In this document: one piece after another, positions 1 to 8,635 of the stretch
Numbering within the stretch: position 1 is the first letter of the stretch
Layout of the letters: every line of letters starts with the position of its first letter
Assembly (NCBI RefSeq): GCF_001633165.1
Contig: NZ_CP015418.1
Coordinates: forward strand, 3,782,001 to 3,846,000
Length of the DNA: 64,000 nucleotides
Source: Rhodovulum sulfidophilum DSM 1374
Lineage (GTDB): Bacteria; Pseudomonadota; Alphaproteobacteria; Rhodobacterales; Rhodobacteraceae
Direction: 5' to 3'
Position numbers and translations under genes: made by a program
Notes under the pieces: generated by a model
The model's input: only the letters and a program-made list of their open reading frames with translations
Told to the model about the DNA's origin: nothing
Databases searched by the model: none

Positions 1-117
1 GCGCATCATCTTTTATTGTCACGGCGTTGTTTCCCCCTTAACCTTCGCAGATGCAGCATGGGCGCCAGGCCGACCGCTCGGCCGACCCCCGATATACCAT
101 CGCAGATGGAGTGGCGA

Positions 118-1386
118 ATGAAATTCATGACGACCTACGACCTGATGGAGACCGCGCGAAACACGAACCAGTGGTTCGGAGCCACCGCCCGCGCATTGGG
201 GTCCTATCCGGCCGTCGCCATGGTTCCCTCCCCGCTCTTCCGGATGGTCGCCGCCTGGGGCGAAGTCACCGAACGCGCCTTCGCCCGCATGGTGGCAAAG
301 CCCGACTGGAACATCAACACCGTGGTGGGCGCCGACGGGCGCGACCATATCGTCTCGGTCGAGAAATCCGTGACCCGGCCGTTCGGCGATCTGATCCATT
401 TCAAGGTACATGGCAGGCCGCAGATGCGGCGCCGGGTGATGCTGGTGGCGCCGATGTCGGGACATTATGCCACGCTGCTGCGCTCGACCGTGGCCAGCCT
501 CTTGCCCGATTGCGACGTCTATATCACCGACTGGCACAATGCCCGCGACATTCCGGTTTCGGAGGGCAAGTTCGACATCGAGGATTACACCCTCTATCTG
601 GTCGATTTCCTCAAGCATCTCGGCCCCGACACCCATGTCATCGCGGTCTGCCAGCCCGCGCCGCTGGCGCTGGCCGCGACCGCCTATCTGGCCGAGGAGG
701 AACCCGCAGCCCAGCCGCGCAGCCTGACCCTGATCGGCGGGCCGATCGATCCCGATGCTGCCGCCACCGACGTCACCGATTTCGGCCGGCGGGTGACCAT
801 GGGCCAGCTCGAGCATCTGGTGATCCAGCGGGTCGGGTTCAAATATGCGGGCGTCGGGCGGCTGGTCTATCCGGGCATGCTGCAGCTGGCCTCGTTCATG
901 TCGATGAATGGCGACCGCCATACCCGCGCCTTCTCGGAGCAGATCCTGCGCGCAGCCAAGGGCGAGGCGGGCGATCACGACAAGCACAACCGCTTCTATG
1001 ACGAATATCTTGCCGTGATGGACATGACATCCGAGTTCTACCTGACGACGGTAGACCGGATCTTCAAGCGGGGCGAGATCGCCCGGAACGCCTTTTCGGT
1101 CAACGGCCGCAAGGTCGATATCGCGGCGATCACCGATGTTGCCGTCAAGACCGTCGAGGGCGCCAATGACGATATCTCGGCGCCGGGCCAGTGCATCGCC
1201 GCGCTCGATCTGCTGACCGGACTGCCCGACCACAAGAAGGCCAGCCATCTGGAACCCGGGGCAGGCCATTACGGCATTTTCGCGGGCAAGAGCTGGCGCA
1301 ACAACATCCGCCCGCTGGTGCTGGACTTCATCGACGCCAATTCCGGCGATCCGCAACCCGCGCGGGCCCATCTGAAAACGGTCTGA
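118..1386 (+). CDS. phaZ: Intracellular polyhydroxyalkanoate depolymerase
   Basis: Cytoplasmic hydrolase that mobilises stored polyhydroxybutyrate granules. The protein is 422 aa from the ATG at 118, which has GGAG six bases upstream; an in-frame ATG at 106 and another at 127 are alternatives. It has an alpha/beta-hydrolase core. The lipase-box position carries Cys instead of Ser (VCQPAP, Cys178), as known for intracellular PhaZ enzymes of the Ralstonia/Paracoccus type. The C-terminal region with the GHYG motif is typical of the family. No signal peptide is visible. In related bacteria phaZ is divergent from phaC, and the first bases of the window could be the start of such a gene, but this cannot be confirmed. 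Confidence 0.93.
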   Translation: MKFMTTYDLMETARNTNQWFGATARALGSYPAVAMVPSPLFRMVAAWGEVTERAFARMVAKPDWNINTVVGADGRDHIVSVEKSVTRPFGDLIHFKVHGRPQMRRRVMLVAPMSGHYATLLRSTVASLLPDCDVYITDWHNARDIPVSEGKFDIEDYTLYLVDFLKHLGPDTHVIAVCQPAPLALAATAYLAEEEPAAQPRSLTLIGGPIDPDAAATDVTDFGRRVTMGQLEHLVIQRVGFKYAGVGRLVYPGMLQLASFMSMNGDRHTRAFSEQILRAAKGEAGDHDKHNRFYDEYLAVMDMTSEFYLTTVDRIFKRGEIARNAFSVNGRKVDIAAITDVAVKTVEGANDDISAPGQCIAALDLLTGLPDHKKASHLEPGAGHYGIFAGKSWRNNIRPLVLDFIDANSGDPQPARAHLKTV

Positions 1387-1495
1387 CGAAGACCCGTGCC
1401 CCGAAAGGGCGCGGGCGCCTGCGGCGCGCGGGTATTTGCACCAAGAAGAAGACCCCGAGGCAGAGTCTTCGGGCCGGCGTCCTGGGTCGGGGCGG

Positions 1496-2239
1496 TCAGC
1501 CGATCTCGAGGATGGCGCTTTCGATCAGGGCGAGGGTCTCGGGCGTCGAGAAGCGGTGATCGGCGCCCTTGACGAGCGTCAGCCGCAGATCCTCGGCCTC
1601 GATCCGCTCGAGCAGCCGAAGCGCGACGCGGGTCTCGACATCCTCATCGGCCGTGCCCTGCAGAAGCCGCACCGGGAAGCCGAAGGCAAGCGGATCGCGC
1701 AGCACCAGGTTGCGGCGGCCATCCTCGACCAGACGGCGGGTGATGACATAGGGGCTGTCGGCATAGGCCGAGGGAAGCTCGACCCGGCCGGTTTCGGTCA
1801 ATTCGGCGCGCCGGGCATCCGAGAACCCCGCCCACATGCTGTCCTCGGTGAAATCGGGCGCGGCGGCGATGCCGACGAGGCCCGCCACGCGTTCGGGCAG
1901 CGCCCGGGCCAGCAACAACGCGATCCAGCCGCCCATGGACGAGCCCACAAGCACCTGCGGCCCCTCGGTCAGCGCCCCGAGCGCGGCCCGGGCATCGGCC
2001 GCCCAGTCGCCGATGGCGCCCTCGTCGAAGCGACCCGAGCTCTGGCCATGACCGGAATAGTCGAAGCGCAGGAAGGCGCGGCCCTGCGCCTTGGCCCAGG
2101 CCTCGAGATGGGTAGCCTTGGTACCTTCCATGTCGGACATGAACCCGCCGAGAAAGACGATGCCGGGCCCTGCCCCCTCGGTCCGGTGATAGGCCAGGCG
2201 CCGGCCCTCGGGCGTGGTCAGCATCTGCGGTTCGGTCAT
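1496..2239 (-). CDS. Alpha/beta hydrolase
   Basis: A 247 aa cytoplasmic serine hydrolase. The nucleophile elbow is GSSMGG, and a C-terminal GADHRF supplies the likely catalytic His; an Asp in the GTADEDV segment fits the acid. An early LGGFMSDMEGTKA stretch resembles the ABHD10/palmitoyl-thioesterase-like subgroup, so a thioesterase or ester hydrolase role is plausible but the substrate is unknown. The start at 2239 (MTEPQML) is preferred over the very long upstream open frame because homology-like sequence begins here. The gene converges with phaZ and is divergent from the aminotransferase at 2366. Confidence 0.85.
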   Translation of the reverse strand: MTEPQMLTTPEGRRLAYHRTEGAGPGIVFLGGFMSDMEGTKATHLEAWAKAQGRAFLRFDYSGHGQSSGRFDEGAIGDWAADARAALGALTEGPQVLVGSSMGGWIALLLARALPERVAGLVGIAAAPDFTEDSMWAGFSDARRAELTETGRVELPSAYADSPYVITRRLVEDGRRNLVLRDPLAFGFPVRLLQGTADEDVETRVALRLLERIEAEDLRLTLVKGADHRFSTPETLALIESAILEIG

Positions 2240-2365
2240 CGGCCCCGGTCTCCTTCTCGGATGTCGTCGATTGCCGCCGGACGCTAGGCGGGCGCCGCGG
2301 CCGAGGCAAGCCCTGCTGCGGCGGGGGCTCTTGCGGGCGGCGCCGAATTGGGGTTTGCTCCGGCC

Positions 2366-3472
2366 ATGACAGGACCCCGTTTCACCCCGCTTGCCGACAG
2401 CCTGCCCGCGACCGTGCCCTTCATCGGCCCCGAAACGCTGGAGCGCGACCGCGGTCGCCCGTTCCGGGCGCGTCTCGGCGCCAATGAAAGCCTGTTCGGC
2501 CCCTCGCCGAAGGCGATCGCCGCGATGCAGGCGGCGGTGCGCGAGGTCTGGAAATACGGCGATGCCCAGAACCACGAATTGCGCCTGGCTCTGGCCAAGG
2601 CGCATGGGGTGACGCCCGACTGCATCATGGTCGGCGAGGGGATCGACGGGCTTCTGGGCTATCTGGTGCGGCTCGTTGTCGGACCGGGCGATCCGGTCGT
2701 GACCTCGGAGGGCGCCTATCCGACCTTCAACTACCATGTCGCCGGTTTCGGCGGCGCCCTGCACAAGGTGCCCTATCGCGACGACCGCGAAGACCCCGAG
2801 GCGCTGATCGCCAGGGCGGCCGAGCTGAAGGCCAAGCTGGTCTATCTGTCGAACCCCGACAATCCGATGGGCACATGGCTGCCCGCCGGGCAGGTGCAGG
2901 CGATGATCGAGGCGGTGCCCGAGGGCACGCTGATGGTGCTGGACGAGGCCTATATCGAATTCGCCCCCGAGGGCACCGCCCCCGCCATCGACCCTGAGGA
3001 CCCCCGGGTGATCCGGTTCCGGACCTTCTCGAAGGCGCATGGGCTGGCCGGGGCGCGGGTGGGCTATGCCATCGCCGCGGCACCGCTGATCACGGCCTTC
3101 GAAAAGGTCCGGAACCATTTCGGCATGTGCCGGATCAGTCAGGCCGGGGCGCTGGCCTCGCTGGCCGACACCGCCTGGCTGGCCGAGGTCAAGTCCCAGG
3201 TCGCCGAGGGACGCGCCATGATCGCCCGGATCGCCGAGGCCAACGGGCTGAGCGCCCTGCCCTCGGGCACCAATTTCGTGACCGTCGATTGCGGCGCCGA
3301 CGGCGATTTCGCGCGGCGGGTGCTGGCCGGACTGGCAGAGCGCGACGTCTTCGTACGCATGCCGGGCGTCGCGCCGCTGGATCGTTGCATCCGGATCGCC
3401 TCGGGGCCGGAGGATCAGCTGACGGTTCTGGCCGAAGAGTTGCCGAAGGCGCTGGCGGCGGCGCGGGGCTGA
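2366..3472 (+). CDS. hisC: Pyridoxal-phosphate aminotransferase, histidinol-phosphate type
   Basis: Class I/II fold aminotransferase of 368 aa, close in length to HisC. It would transaminate imidazole-acetol phosphate to histidinol phosphate, or act on aromatic amino acids. The PLP Schiff-base lysine is in RTFSKAHG (Lys223). Other family signatures are the GEGIDGLLGYL substrate loop, the YLSNPDNPMG motif and the LDEAYIEF motif. The ATG at 2366 is chosen over an in-frame TTG at 2348. There are no his neighbours, and many alphaproteobacteria carry more than one paralogue, so the exact substrate is not certain. Confidence 0.88.
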   Translation: MTGPRFTPLADSLPATVPFIGPETLERDRGRPFRARLGANESLFGPSPKAIAAMQAAVREVWKYGDAQNHELRLALAKAHGVTPDCIMVGEGIDGLLGYLVRLVVGPGDPVVTSEGAYPTFNYHVAGFGGALHKVPYRDDREDPEALIARAAELKAKLVYLSNPDNPMGTWLPAGQVQAMIEAVPEGTLMVLDEAYIEFAPEGTAPAIDPEDPRVIRFRTFSKAHGLAGARVGYAIAAAPLITAFEKVRNHFGMCRISQAGALASLADTAWLAEVKSQVAEGRAMIARIAEANGLSALPSGTNFVTVDCGADGDFARRVLAGLAERDVFVRMPGVAPLDRCIRIASGPEDQLTVLAEELPKALAAARG

Positions 3473-3516
3473 GCCGCGTTTACACATCGCCGGCCGATTC
3501 GTGGCAGTCTGAGACC

Positions 3517-3687
3517 ATGTCCGACCGCCCCATACGCCCTGCCGAGCCCTATATCCGCGCCTTCCTGGTGTCGGGCTTCTTCGCGTTCTTCGTGTTGCTG
3601 ATCCTGGTCTGGGTCACGGCCGGGTATGGCTGGGCGCTGGCGCTTGGCGGCTCGATCTGGCTGGCGCTGCATATCGGCGCACCCTGA
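3517..3687 (+). CDS. Small membrane protein, hypothetical
   Basis: A 56 aa protein beginning MSDRPIRPAEPY. Two hydrophobic stretches follow, roughly residues 14-32 and 35-52, separated by TAGYG, so it is probably a small inner-membrane hairpin. It lies 44 bases after the aminotransferase on the same strand and is followed closely by the convergent transporter gene. The family was not recognised and no function can be assigned. Confidence 0.6.
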   Translation: MSDRPIRPAEPYIRAFLVSGFFAFFVLLILVWVTAGYGWALALGGSIWLALHIGAP

Positions 3688-3694
3688 ACCCCGG

Positions 3695-5473
3695 CTATAG
3701 CGGCCACAAAAGCGGGATCAGCGCCGAGGACAGCAGCCCCATGGTCAGGTTCAGCGGAATGCCCACCCGCAGGAAATCGGTAAAGCGATACCCGCCCGGG
3801 CCATAGACCATCATGTTGGTCTGATAGCCGATCGGCGTGGCAAAGCTCGCCGACGCGGCGATCATCACCGCCACGACCAGCGGCCGCGGATCGACGCCAA
3901 GCGCTTGGCCAAGCCCCACCGCGATCGGGGTCACCACGACCGCGACCGCATTGTTCGAGACCAGCTCGGTCAGCACCGAGGTCAGAAGATACATCGCCCA
4001 GACCACGAAGAAGGGCGGCAGCTGACCCAGATAGGGCGCAAGCCCGTCGACGATCAGCTGGACCGCGCCCGAAGCCTCGAGCGCCGCGCCGACCGCCAGC
4101 ATCGCGAAGATGAGCGCAAGCAGCCGCCCCTCGACGAAGGTGAAGGCCTCTTCCGCATCGATGCAGCGCGTTGCCAGAACCAGCGCGACCGCCACCACCG
4201 CCAGCATCAGGATCGGCGCGACGCCCAGCGCCGCCAGCGCCACGATGGCCACCAGCGCACCGATGGCGATGGGCGCCTGGGTCCGGCGATAGGCGCGGCC
4301 CGAGGGATGGGTGATATCGACCAGCCCCATATCGGCGGCCAGTCGCTTGATGTCGCCGGGCGCGCCCTCCAGAAGCAGCGTGTCGCCGACACGCACCACC
4401 AGATCGTCGAGCTGGCGCCCGATATTCTGGTTCCGGCGATGCGCCGCCAGCACATAGACCCCGTATTTCCGCCGCAGCCGCAGCGCACTCAGCGTCTGGC
4501 CGATCATCTTGCAGCCGGGCGAAATCAGCACTTCGACCGTCGAGGTCTCGACCGCCGAAAGCTGGTCGACCCGGCGCAGCGACTTGTTGCGCTGAAGCGA
4601 CAGAAGTTCGGTCACCTGGGTCCGCAGCACCACCCGGTCGCCGACCTGCAGCGTCACCCCCTTGAGATCGCGGCGAAGCGAGACGTCGCCCCGGACCACG
4701 TCGATCAGGCGGACGCCCTCGCGCTTGAAAAGCTGCACCCCGGTGACCTCGCGGCCGATCAGGTTGCTTTCGGGCGGGATCACCGCCTCGGTAAAGAACT
4801 TCATCTTCGACTTGTCCGACAGGAGGTCGGCCATGCTGTCGCGGGCGGGCAGAAGCCGCGGCCCGAAGACCCGCAGATAGATCATGCCCCAGAGGATCAG
4901 CACCAGCGCCAGCGGCGTGATCTCGAAGATCGAGAAGGGTTCGAGCCCCTGCGTCCGGGCGACACCGTCGACCAGCAGGTTGGTCGAGGTCCCGATCAGC
5001 GTGAGCGTGCCGCCGAGGATCGCGGCATAGCTGAGCGGGATCAGAAGTTTCGAGGCAGAGACCCCGAGGCTCCGCGCCAGCTGGACGAAGACCGGCAGCA
5101 TCACCACCACCACCGGCGTATTCGAGACGAAGGCGGACGAGATCACCACGAACGCCATCAGCGTGGCGATGGCCCGCCGGGGCTTGTGCTTGCCGCTGCG
5201 CTCGGCGGCATGGATCACCCAGTCGAGCGCGCCGGTCCTGACCAGTGCCCCCATCACCAGGAACATCGCGGCGATGGTCCAGGGCGCGGGATTCGACAGC
5301 ACCCGCAACGCGTCCTCATAGGGCAGGATACCGAGAACCAGCATCACCGAGGCGCCGCAGATCGCGATCACCTCGGTCGGATAACGCTCGCGCACGAAGG
5401 CCACGAACATCGCGGCCACGACCGCCAGCGCCAGCAGCGCCATGCCGGTGGGGGGGAGCGAAATCGGGATCAT
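3695..5473 (-). CDS. SLC13/DASS-type anion transporter with paired TrkA-C domains
   Basis: A 592 aa inner-membrane carrier. The N-terminal half has several membrane segments (first near residues 10-30) and the SNT/GTSTNLLV motif of divalent-anion:sodium symporters. Two cytoplasmic RCK_C/TrkA-C domains sit in the middle, around residues 205-375. The second membrane half carries a matching GYQTNMMVYGPGGY motif. This is the architecture of SLC13 permeases annotated as sulfate or dicarboxylate carriers. The substrate cannot be read from the sequence. The start at 5473 (MIPISLPP) is preceded by GAAGGG; an upstream in-frame start at 5584 lacks family-like sequence. Confidence 0.88.
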   Translation of the reverse strand: MIPISLPPTGMALLALAVVAAMFVAFVRERYPTEVIAICGASVMLVLGILPYEDALRVLSNPAPWTIAAMFLVMGALVRTGALDWVIHAAERSGKHKPRRAIATLMAFVVISSAFVSNTPVVVVMLPVFVQLARSLGVSASKLLIPLSYAAILGGTLTLIGTSTNLLVDGVARTQGLEPFSIFEITPLALVLILWGMIYLRVFGPRLLPARDSMADLLSDKSKMKFFTEAVIPPESNLIGREVTGVQLFKREGVRLIDVVRGDVSLRRDLKGVTLQVGDRVVLRTQVTELLSLQRNKSLRRVDQLSAVETSTVEVLISPGCKMIGQTLSALRLRRKYGVYVLAAHRRNQNIGRQLDDLVVRVGDTLLLEGAPGDIKRLAADMGLVDITHPSGRAYRRTQAPIAIGALVAIVALAALGVAPILMLAVVAVALVLATRCIDAEEAFTFVEGRLLALIFAMLAVGAALEASGAVQLIVDGLAPYLGQLPPFFVVWAMYLLTSVLTELVSNNAVAVVVTPIAVGLGQALGVDPRPLVVAVMIAASASFATPIGYQTNMMVYGPGGYRFTDFLRVGIPLNLTMGLLSSALIPLLWPL

Positions 5474-5647
5474 CGACGGCCCTTCACTGGCTTCAGGACG
5501 AGTATGTGCGCCCGGCCCGGCCTCGGCAAGCGATCCGGCCGGGTCCGAAAGGATCGTGGCGGCCCAAGCGGATTTCACCACCACGCCGCCCGCCGCAGCA
5601 GGGAAGACCGCCCCGGGGGCGTCCGATCGACCCGCAGGGGGCTGCCG

Positions 5648-6460
5648 TCACGGCGCGGCCTGCTCCAGCCGTCCGCCCTGGCGGATCATGCGCACGCGCG
5701 TGGCGCGGCCGGTGCGGTCGTCGGTCTCGACATAGACGCCCGAAAGCGTCGCCTCGCCCATGGCCGGGGTGAAGCGCGTCTTGGACATGCCGGTGACGAA
5801 GCGGCGCATCGGCTCGGCCCGGTCCATGCCGATGACCGAGTTGTAATCGCCGCACATGCCGGCATCGGTCAGATAGGCGGTGCCGTCGGGCAGGATCTGC
5901 GCGTCGCCCGTCGGCACATGGGTATGGGTGCCGACGACAAGGCTGGCACGGCCGTCGCAATAATGCCCCAGCGCCATCTTCTCGGAGGTCGCCTCGCAAT
6001 GCACATCGACCACCGCCGCCTGGGCAAGCCCACCCAGCGGATGCGCCTTCAGCACGGTCTCGATGGCCGAGAAAGGGTCGTCGAAGGGGCGTTTCATGAA
6101 GACCTGGCCGAGGATCTGCGCCACCAGCACCTTGCGCCCGCCCCGGGCGTTGAACAGCCGCGCGCCCTTGCCCGGCGCGCCCCGGGCGAAGTTCAGCGGC
6201 CGCAGGATACGCGGCTCCTGCTCGATGAAGCTCAGCATGTCCTTCTGGTCGAAGGCATGATCGCCAAGCGTCACGCAATCGGCCCCGGCCTCGAGCAACC
6301 CCTTGGCATGGGCTGGCGTCAGCCCGGCGCCCGAGGAGGCATTCTCTCCGTTGACCACCACGAAATCGAGGCCCCAAGCCTCGCGCAAGGCCGCGAGACG
6401 GTCGGCCACCGCCGACCGGCCCGACCGGCCCATCACATCTCCGAGAAACAGCAATTTCAT
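5648..6460 (-). CDS. YmdB-family metallophosphoesterase
   Basis: A 270 aa cytoplasmic protein of the TIGR00282/YmdB family, known as metal-dependent phosphodiesterases (cAMP phosphodiesterase activity in Bacillus YmdB). The start MKLLFLGDVMGRSGR contains the first metal-ligand Asp. Further metal-site motifs are NGENASSGAG, LGDHAFD and GTHTHVPTGD. An in-frame GTG nine bases upstream is an alternative start. It lies 43 bp downstream of the formyl-THF cyclo-ligase gene on the same strand, a pairing often seen in Rhodobacteraceae. Confidence 0.9.
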   Translation of the reverse strand: MKLLFLGDVMGRSGRSAVADRLAALREAWGLDFVVVNGENASSGAGLTPAHAKGLLEAGADCVTLGDHAFDQKDMLSFIEQEPRILRPLNFARGAPGKGARLFNARGGRKVLVAQILGQVFMKRPFDDPFSAIETVLKAHPLGGLAQAAVVDVHCEATSEKMALGHYCDGRASLVVGTHTHVPTGDAQILPDGTAYLTDAGMCGDYNSVIGMDRAEPMRRFVTGMSKTRFTPAMGEATLSGVYVETDDRTGRATRVRMIRQGGRLEQAAP

Positions 6461-6502
6461 GACCGTCACGCCTAGGACGGAGCGGCGGCGCGCGCAAGCC
6501 TC

Positions 6503-7057
6503 TTAGGGCAGGATGACTTCCGTCTCGGTAACGATGGCATCCAGCGGCAGGTCGGTCGGCTCGGCCGGAAGATCGGGCATTTCCTGGGCTGCATAGGCCA
6601 GCCCGACCGCCAGAACCGGCCCTTGGGCTCGCAACAATGCAAGCGTGCGGTCGTAGAAACCGCCGCCATAGCCCAGCCGGATGCCGCGCCGGTCGAAGGC
6701 CAAAAGCGGCACGATCAGCACCTCCGGGACCATCGGTCGCGCCCCGGCCGGGACGGCCACGCCGAAGGGACCCGCTTCGAGGGCGCAGTCCGGCGCCCAG
6801 AGCCGGAAGCCGAGCGGCTGCCCCCTGCCCTCGATCACCGGCACACCGACCGGCCCGGATGCGGCCAGACCGGCCATTGCCGGGCGCGGATCCAGCTCGG
6901 TCCGGATCGGCAGATAGCCCGCGGCGGGACGGCCCCGTTGCGGCGCCAGGACCGTCCCGAGCCGCGAACGCGCCGCCGCGCCCCGCTCCGGATCATGCGC
7001 CTCTGCCCGCCGCGCCTGCGCCTCGGTCCGAAGCGCTGCCTTCTCCTCGGCGATCAA
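6503..7057 (-). CDS. 5-formyltetrahydrofolate cyclo-ligase
   Basis: ATP-dependent conversion of 5-formyl-THF to methenyl-THF in folate metabolism. The 184 aa length is usual. The family signature is RLGYGGGFYDR near residues 127-137, preceded by VPLLAFDRRG. The start is read as TTG at 7057, because that codon overlaps the mgtE stop as TTGA, a coupled junction; no ATG in this frame gives a family-like N-terminus. It is co-transcribed with mgtE upstream and the YmdB gene downstream. Confidence 0.88.
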   Translation of the reverse strand: MIAEEKAALRTEAQARRAEAHDPERGAAARSRLGTVLAPQRGRPAAGYLPIRTELDPRPAMAGLAASGPVGVPVIEGRGQPLGFRLWAPDCALEAGPFGVAVPAGARPMVPEVLIVPLLAFDRRGIRLGYGGGFYDRTLALLRAQGPVLAVGLAYAAQEMPDLPAEPTDLPLDAIVTETEVILP

Positions 7058-8439
7058 AGCAACACCATCGAGGCGAGACCGAGGAAGGCGAAAAAGCCCA
7101 CCACATCGGTCACCGTGGTCACGAAAGTGCCCGAGGCCAGCGCCGGATCGACCCCGCACCGGTCGAGCATGACCGGCACCAGAATGCCCGCCAGCGCCGC
7201 GACCCCGAGATTGATGATCATCGCCGCCGCGATCACCAGCGCCAGCGTGCCCGAGCCGAACCAGATGACCCCCACGATCCCCATCAGCAGGGCGAAGAGC
7301 AGACCGTTGATGGCCCCCACCGCCAGCTCGCGCCGGACCACGCGCCAGACGTTCGAGCCGGTGAGGTCCTTGGTCGCCAGCGCGCGGACCGCCACGGTCA
7401 GCGACTGGGTGCCGGCATTGCCGCCCATCGAGGCAACCACGGGCATCAGAACGGCCAGCGCCACCACCTGCGCGATCGCTGCCTCGAACTGGGCGATCAC
7501 CAGCGAGGCGACGATGGCGGTGCCCAGATTGACCAGCAGCCAGGGCACACGCTGGCGGCAGGTCTCTATCACCCGGTCGCTGAGACTGCCGTCGCCGACC
7601 CCGGCCAGCCGCAGGATGTCTTCCTCATGTTCCTCGTCGAGAACGGCCATGGCGTCGTCGATGGTGATGATCCCGACCAGACGCCCGGCATCGTCGACCA
7701 CCGGCGCCGAGATCAGGTGATACTGGTTGAAGGCATAGGCGACCTCGGATTCCTCCTGGGTCGCGGGAATGGGCCGGAAGCTTTCCTCGTAAAGCTCGCT
7801 CAGCCGGACCGACCGGCGCGAGGCCAGAAGCTTGCCGAGCGTGACATAGCCCACCGGCCGGATGCCCGGATCGACCACGATCACATGGTAGAACTGGTCG
7901 GGCAGCGCGTCCTTCTGGGCGCGCAAATGGTCGATGGTCTCGCCCACCGTCCAGTGTTCGGGCGCGCGCACCACCTTGCGCTGCATCAGACGGCCGGCGG
8001 AATATTCCGGATAGGTCAGCGCCTGCTCGACGGCCAGCCGGTCGGCATCCTCCAGCGCATTCAGGATGACCGCCTGCTGCGGTTTGTCGAGATCTTCCAG
8101 CAGGTCGACCACGTCGTCGGATTCAAGCTCGCGGACGGCCTCGGACAGGACCTCCCGCGGCAGGAAGGCGATGACCTCCTCGCGCAGGCTTTCGTCAAGC
8201 TCCGACAGGACCTCGCCATCGAAGAAGCCCGAGCCCAGCAGCAGGATCTCGCGCCGGTGGCCGCTGTCGACCTGTTCCAGAAGGTCGGCGATGTCGGCCG
8301 GGTGCAACGGTTCGAGCAACTCGCCGAGGCGGGCCCGGTCGCCCGCTGCTACGGCAAGGCGGATCGCGGCAACCGTCCGGTTGTCGAGACCGTAGCCCTC
8401 TTCCTCGGGGTCCGTCCTGTCGATGACCTCGTCTTCCAT
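7054..8439 (-). CDS. mgtE: Magnesium transporter MgtE
   Basis: Inner-membrane Mg2+ channel/transporter of 461 aa. An acidic N domain (about residues 25-130) with LEPLHPADIADLLEQ-like helices is followed by a CBS pair (about 135-255) and five C-terminal membrane helices. The conserved pore segment PVVASMGGNAGTQS and the GSGTLAL/TTVTDVVGFF helices are present. The N and CBS domains act as the Mg2+ sensor that closes the pore. The start at 8439 has GGAAAGG upstream. Its stop overlaps the cyclo-ligase start. Confidence 0.95.
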   Translation of the reverse strand: MEDEVIDRTDPEEEGYGLDNRTVAAIRLAVAAGDRARLGELLEPLHPADIADLLEQVDSGHRREILLLGSGFFDGEVLSELDESLREEVIAFLPREVLSEAVRELESDDVVDLLEDLDKPQQAVILNALEDADRLAVEQALTYPEYSAGRLMQRKVVRAPEHWTVGETIDHLRAQKDALPDQFYHVIVVDPGIRPVGYVTLGKLLASRRSVRLSELYEESFRPIPATQEESEVAYAFNQYHLISAPVVDDAGRLVGIITIDDAMAVLDEEHEEDILRLAGVGDGSLSDRVIETCRQRVPWLLVNLGTAIVASLVIAQFEAAIAQVVALAVLMPVVASMGGNAGTQSLTVAVRALATKDLTGSNVWRVVRRELAVGAINGLLFALLMGIVGVIWFGSGTLALVIAAAMIINLGVAALAGILVPVMLDRCGVDPALASGTFVTTVTDVVGFFAFLGLASMVLL

Positions 8440-8635
8440 GCCTGCCTTTCCGCCGCCCTGTCGGTACCATAACCATTGCCCGTCGCAGGCAACAAGCTCG
8501 GATGCGGAAACACCCGGCTGCGCGCCACGAAGCTGATCCCGGTCGCCGCCGCACGCCCAAGGATCGGTCAGAAACCTTTCCGAAGGTTTCCGAAGACCGC
8601 CCGAAGCGGCCACGGCCCCGAAAGGCCGCGCAAGA

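Noticed and set aside
1..9. Start codon of a divergent phaC gene at the left edge
   Set aside because: A minus-strand ATG pair exists at the edge, but too few bases remain to show a phaC N-terminus or a ribosome site.
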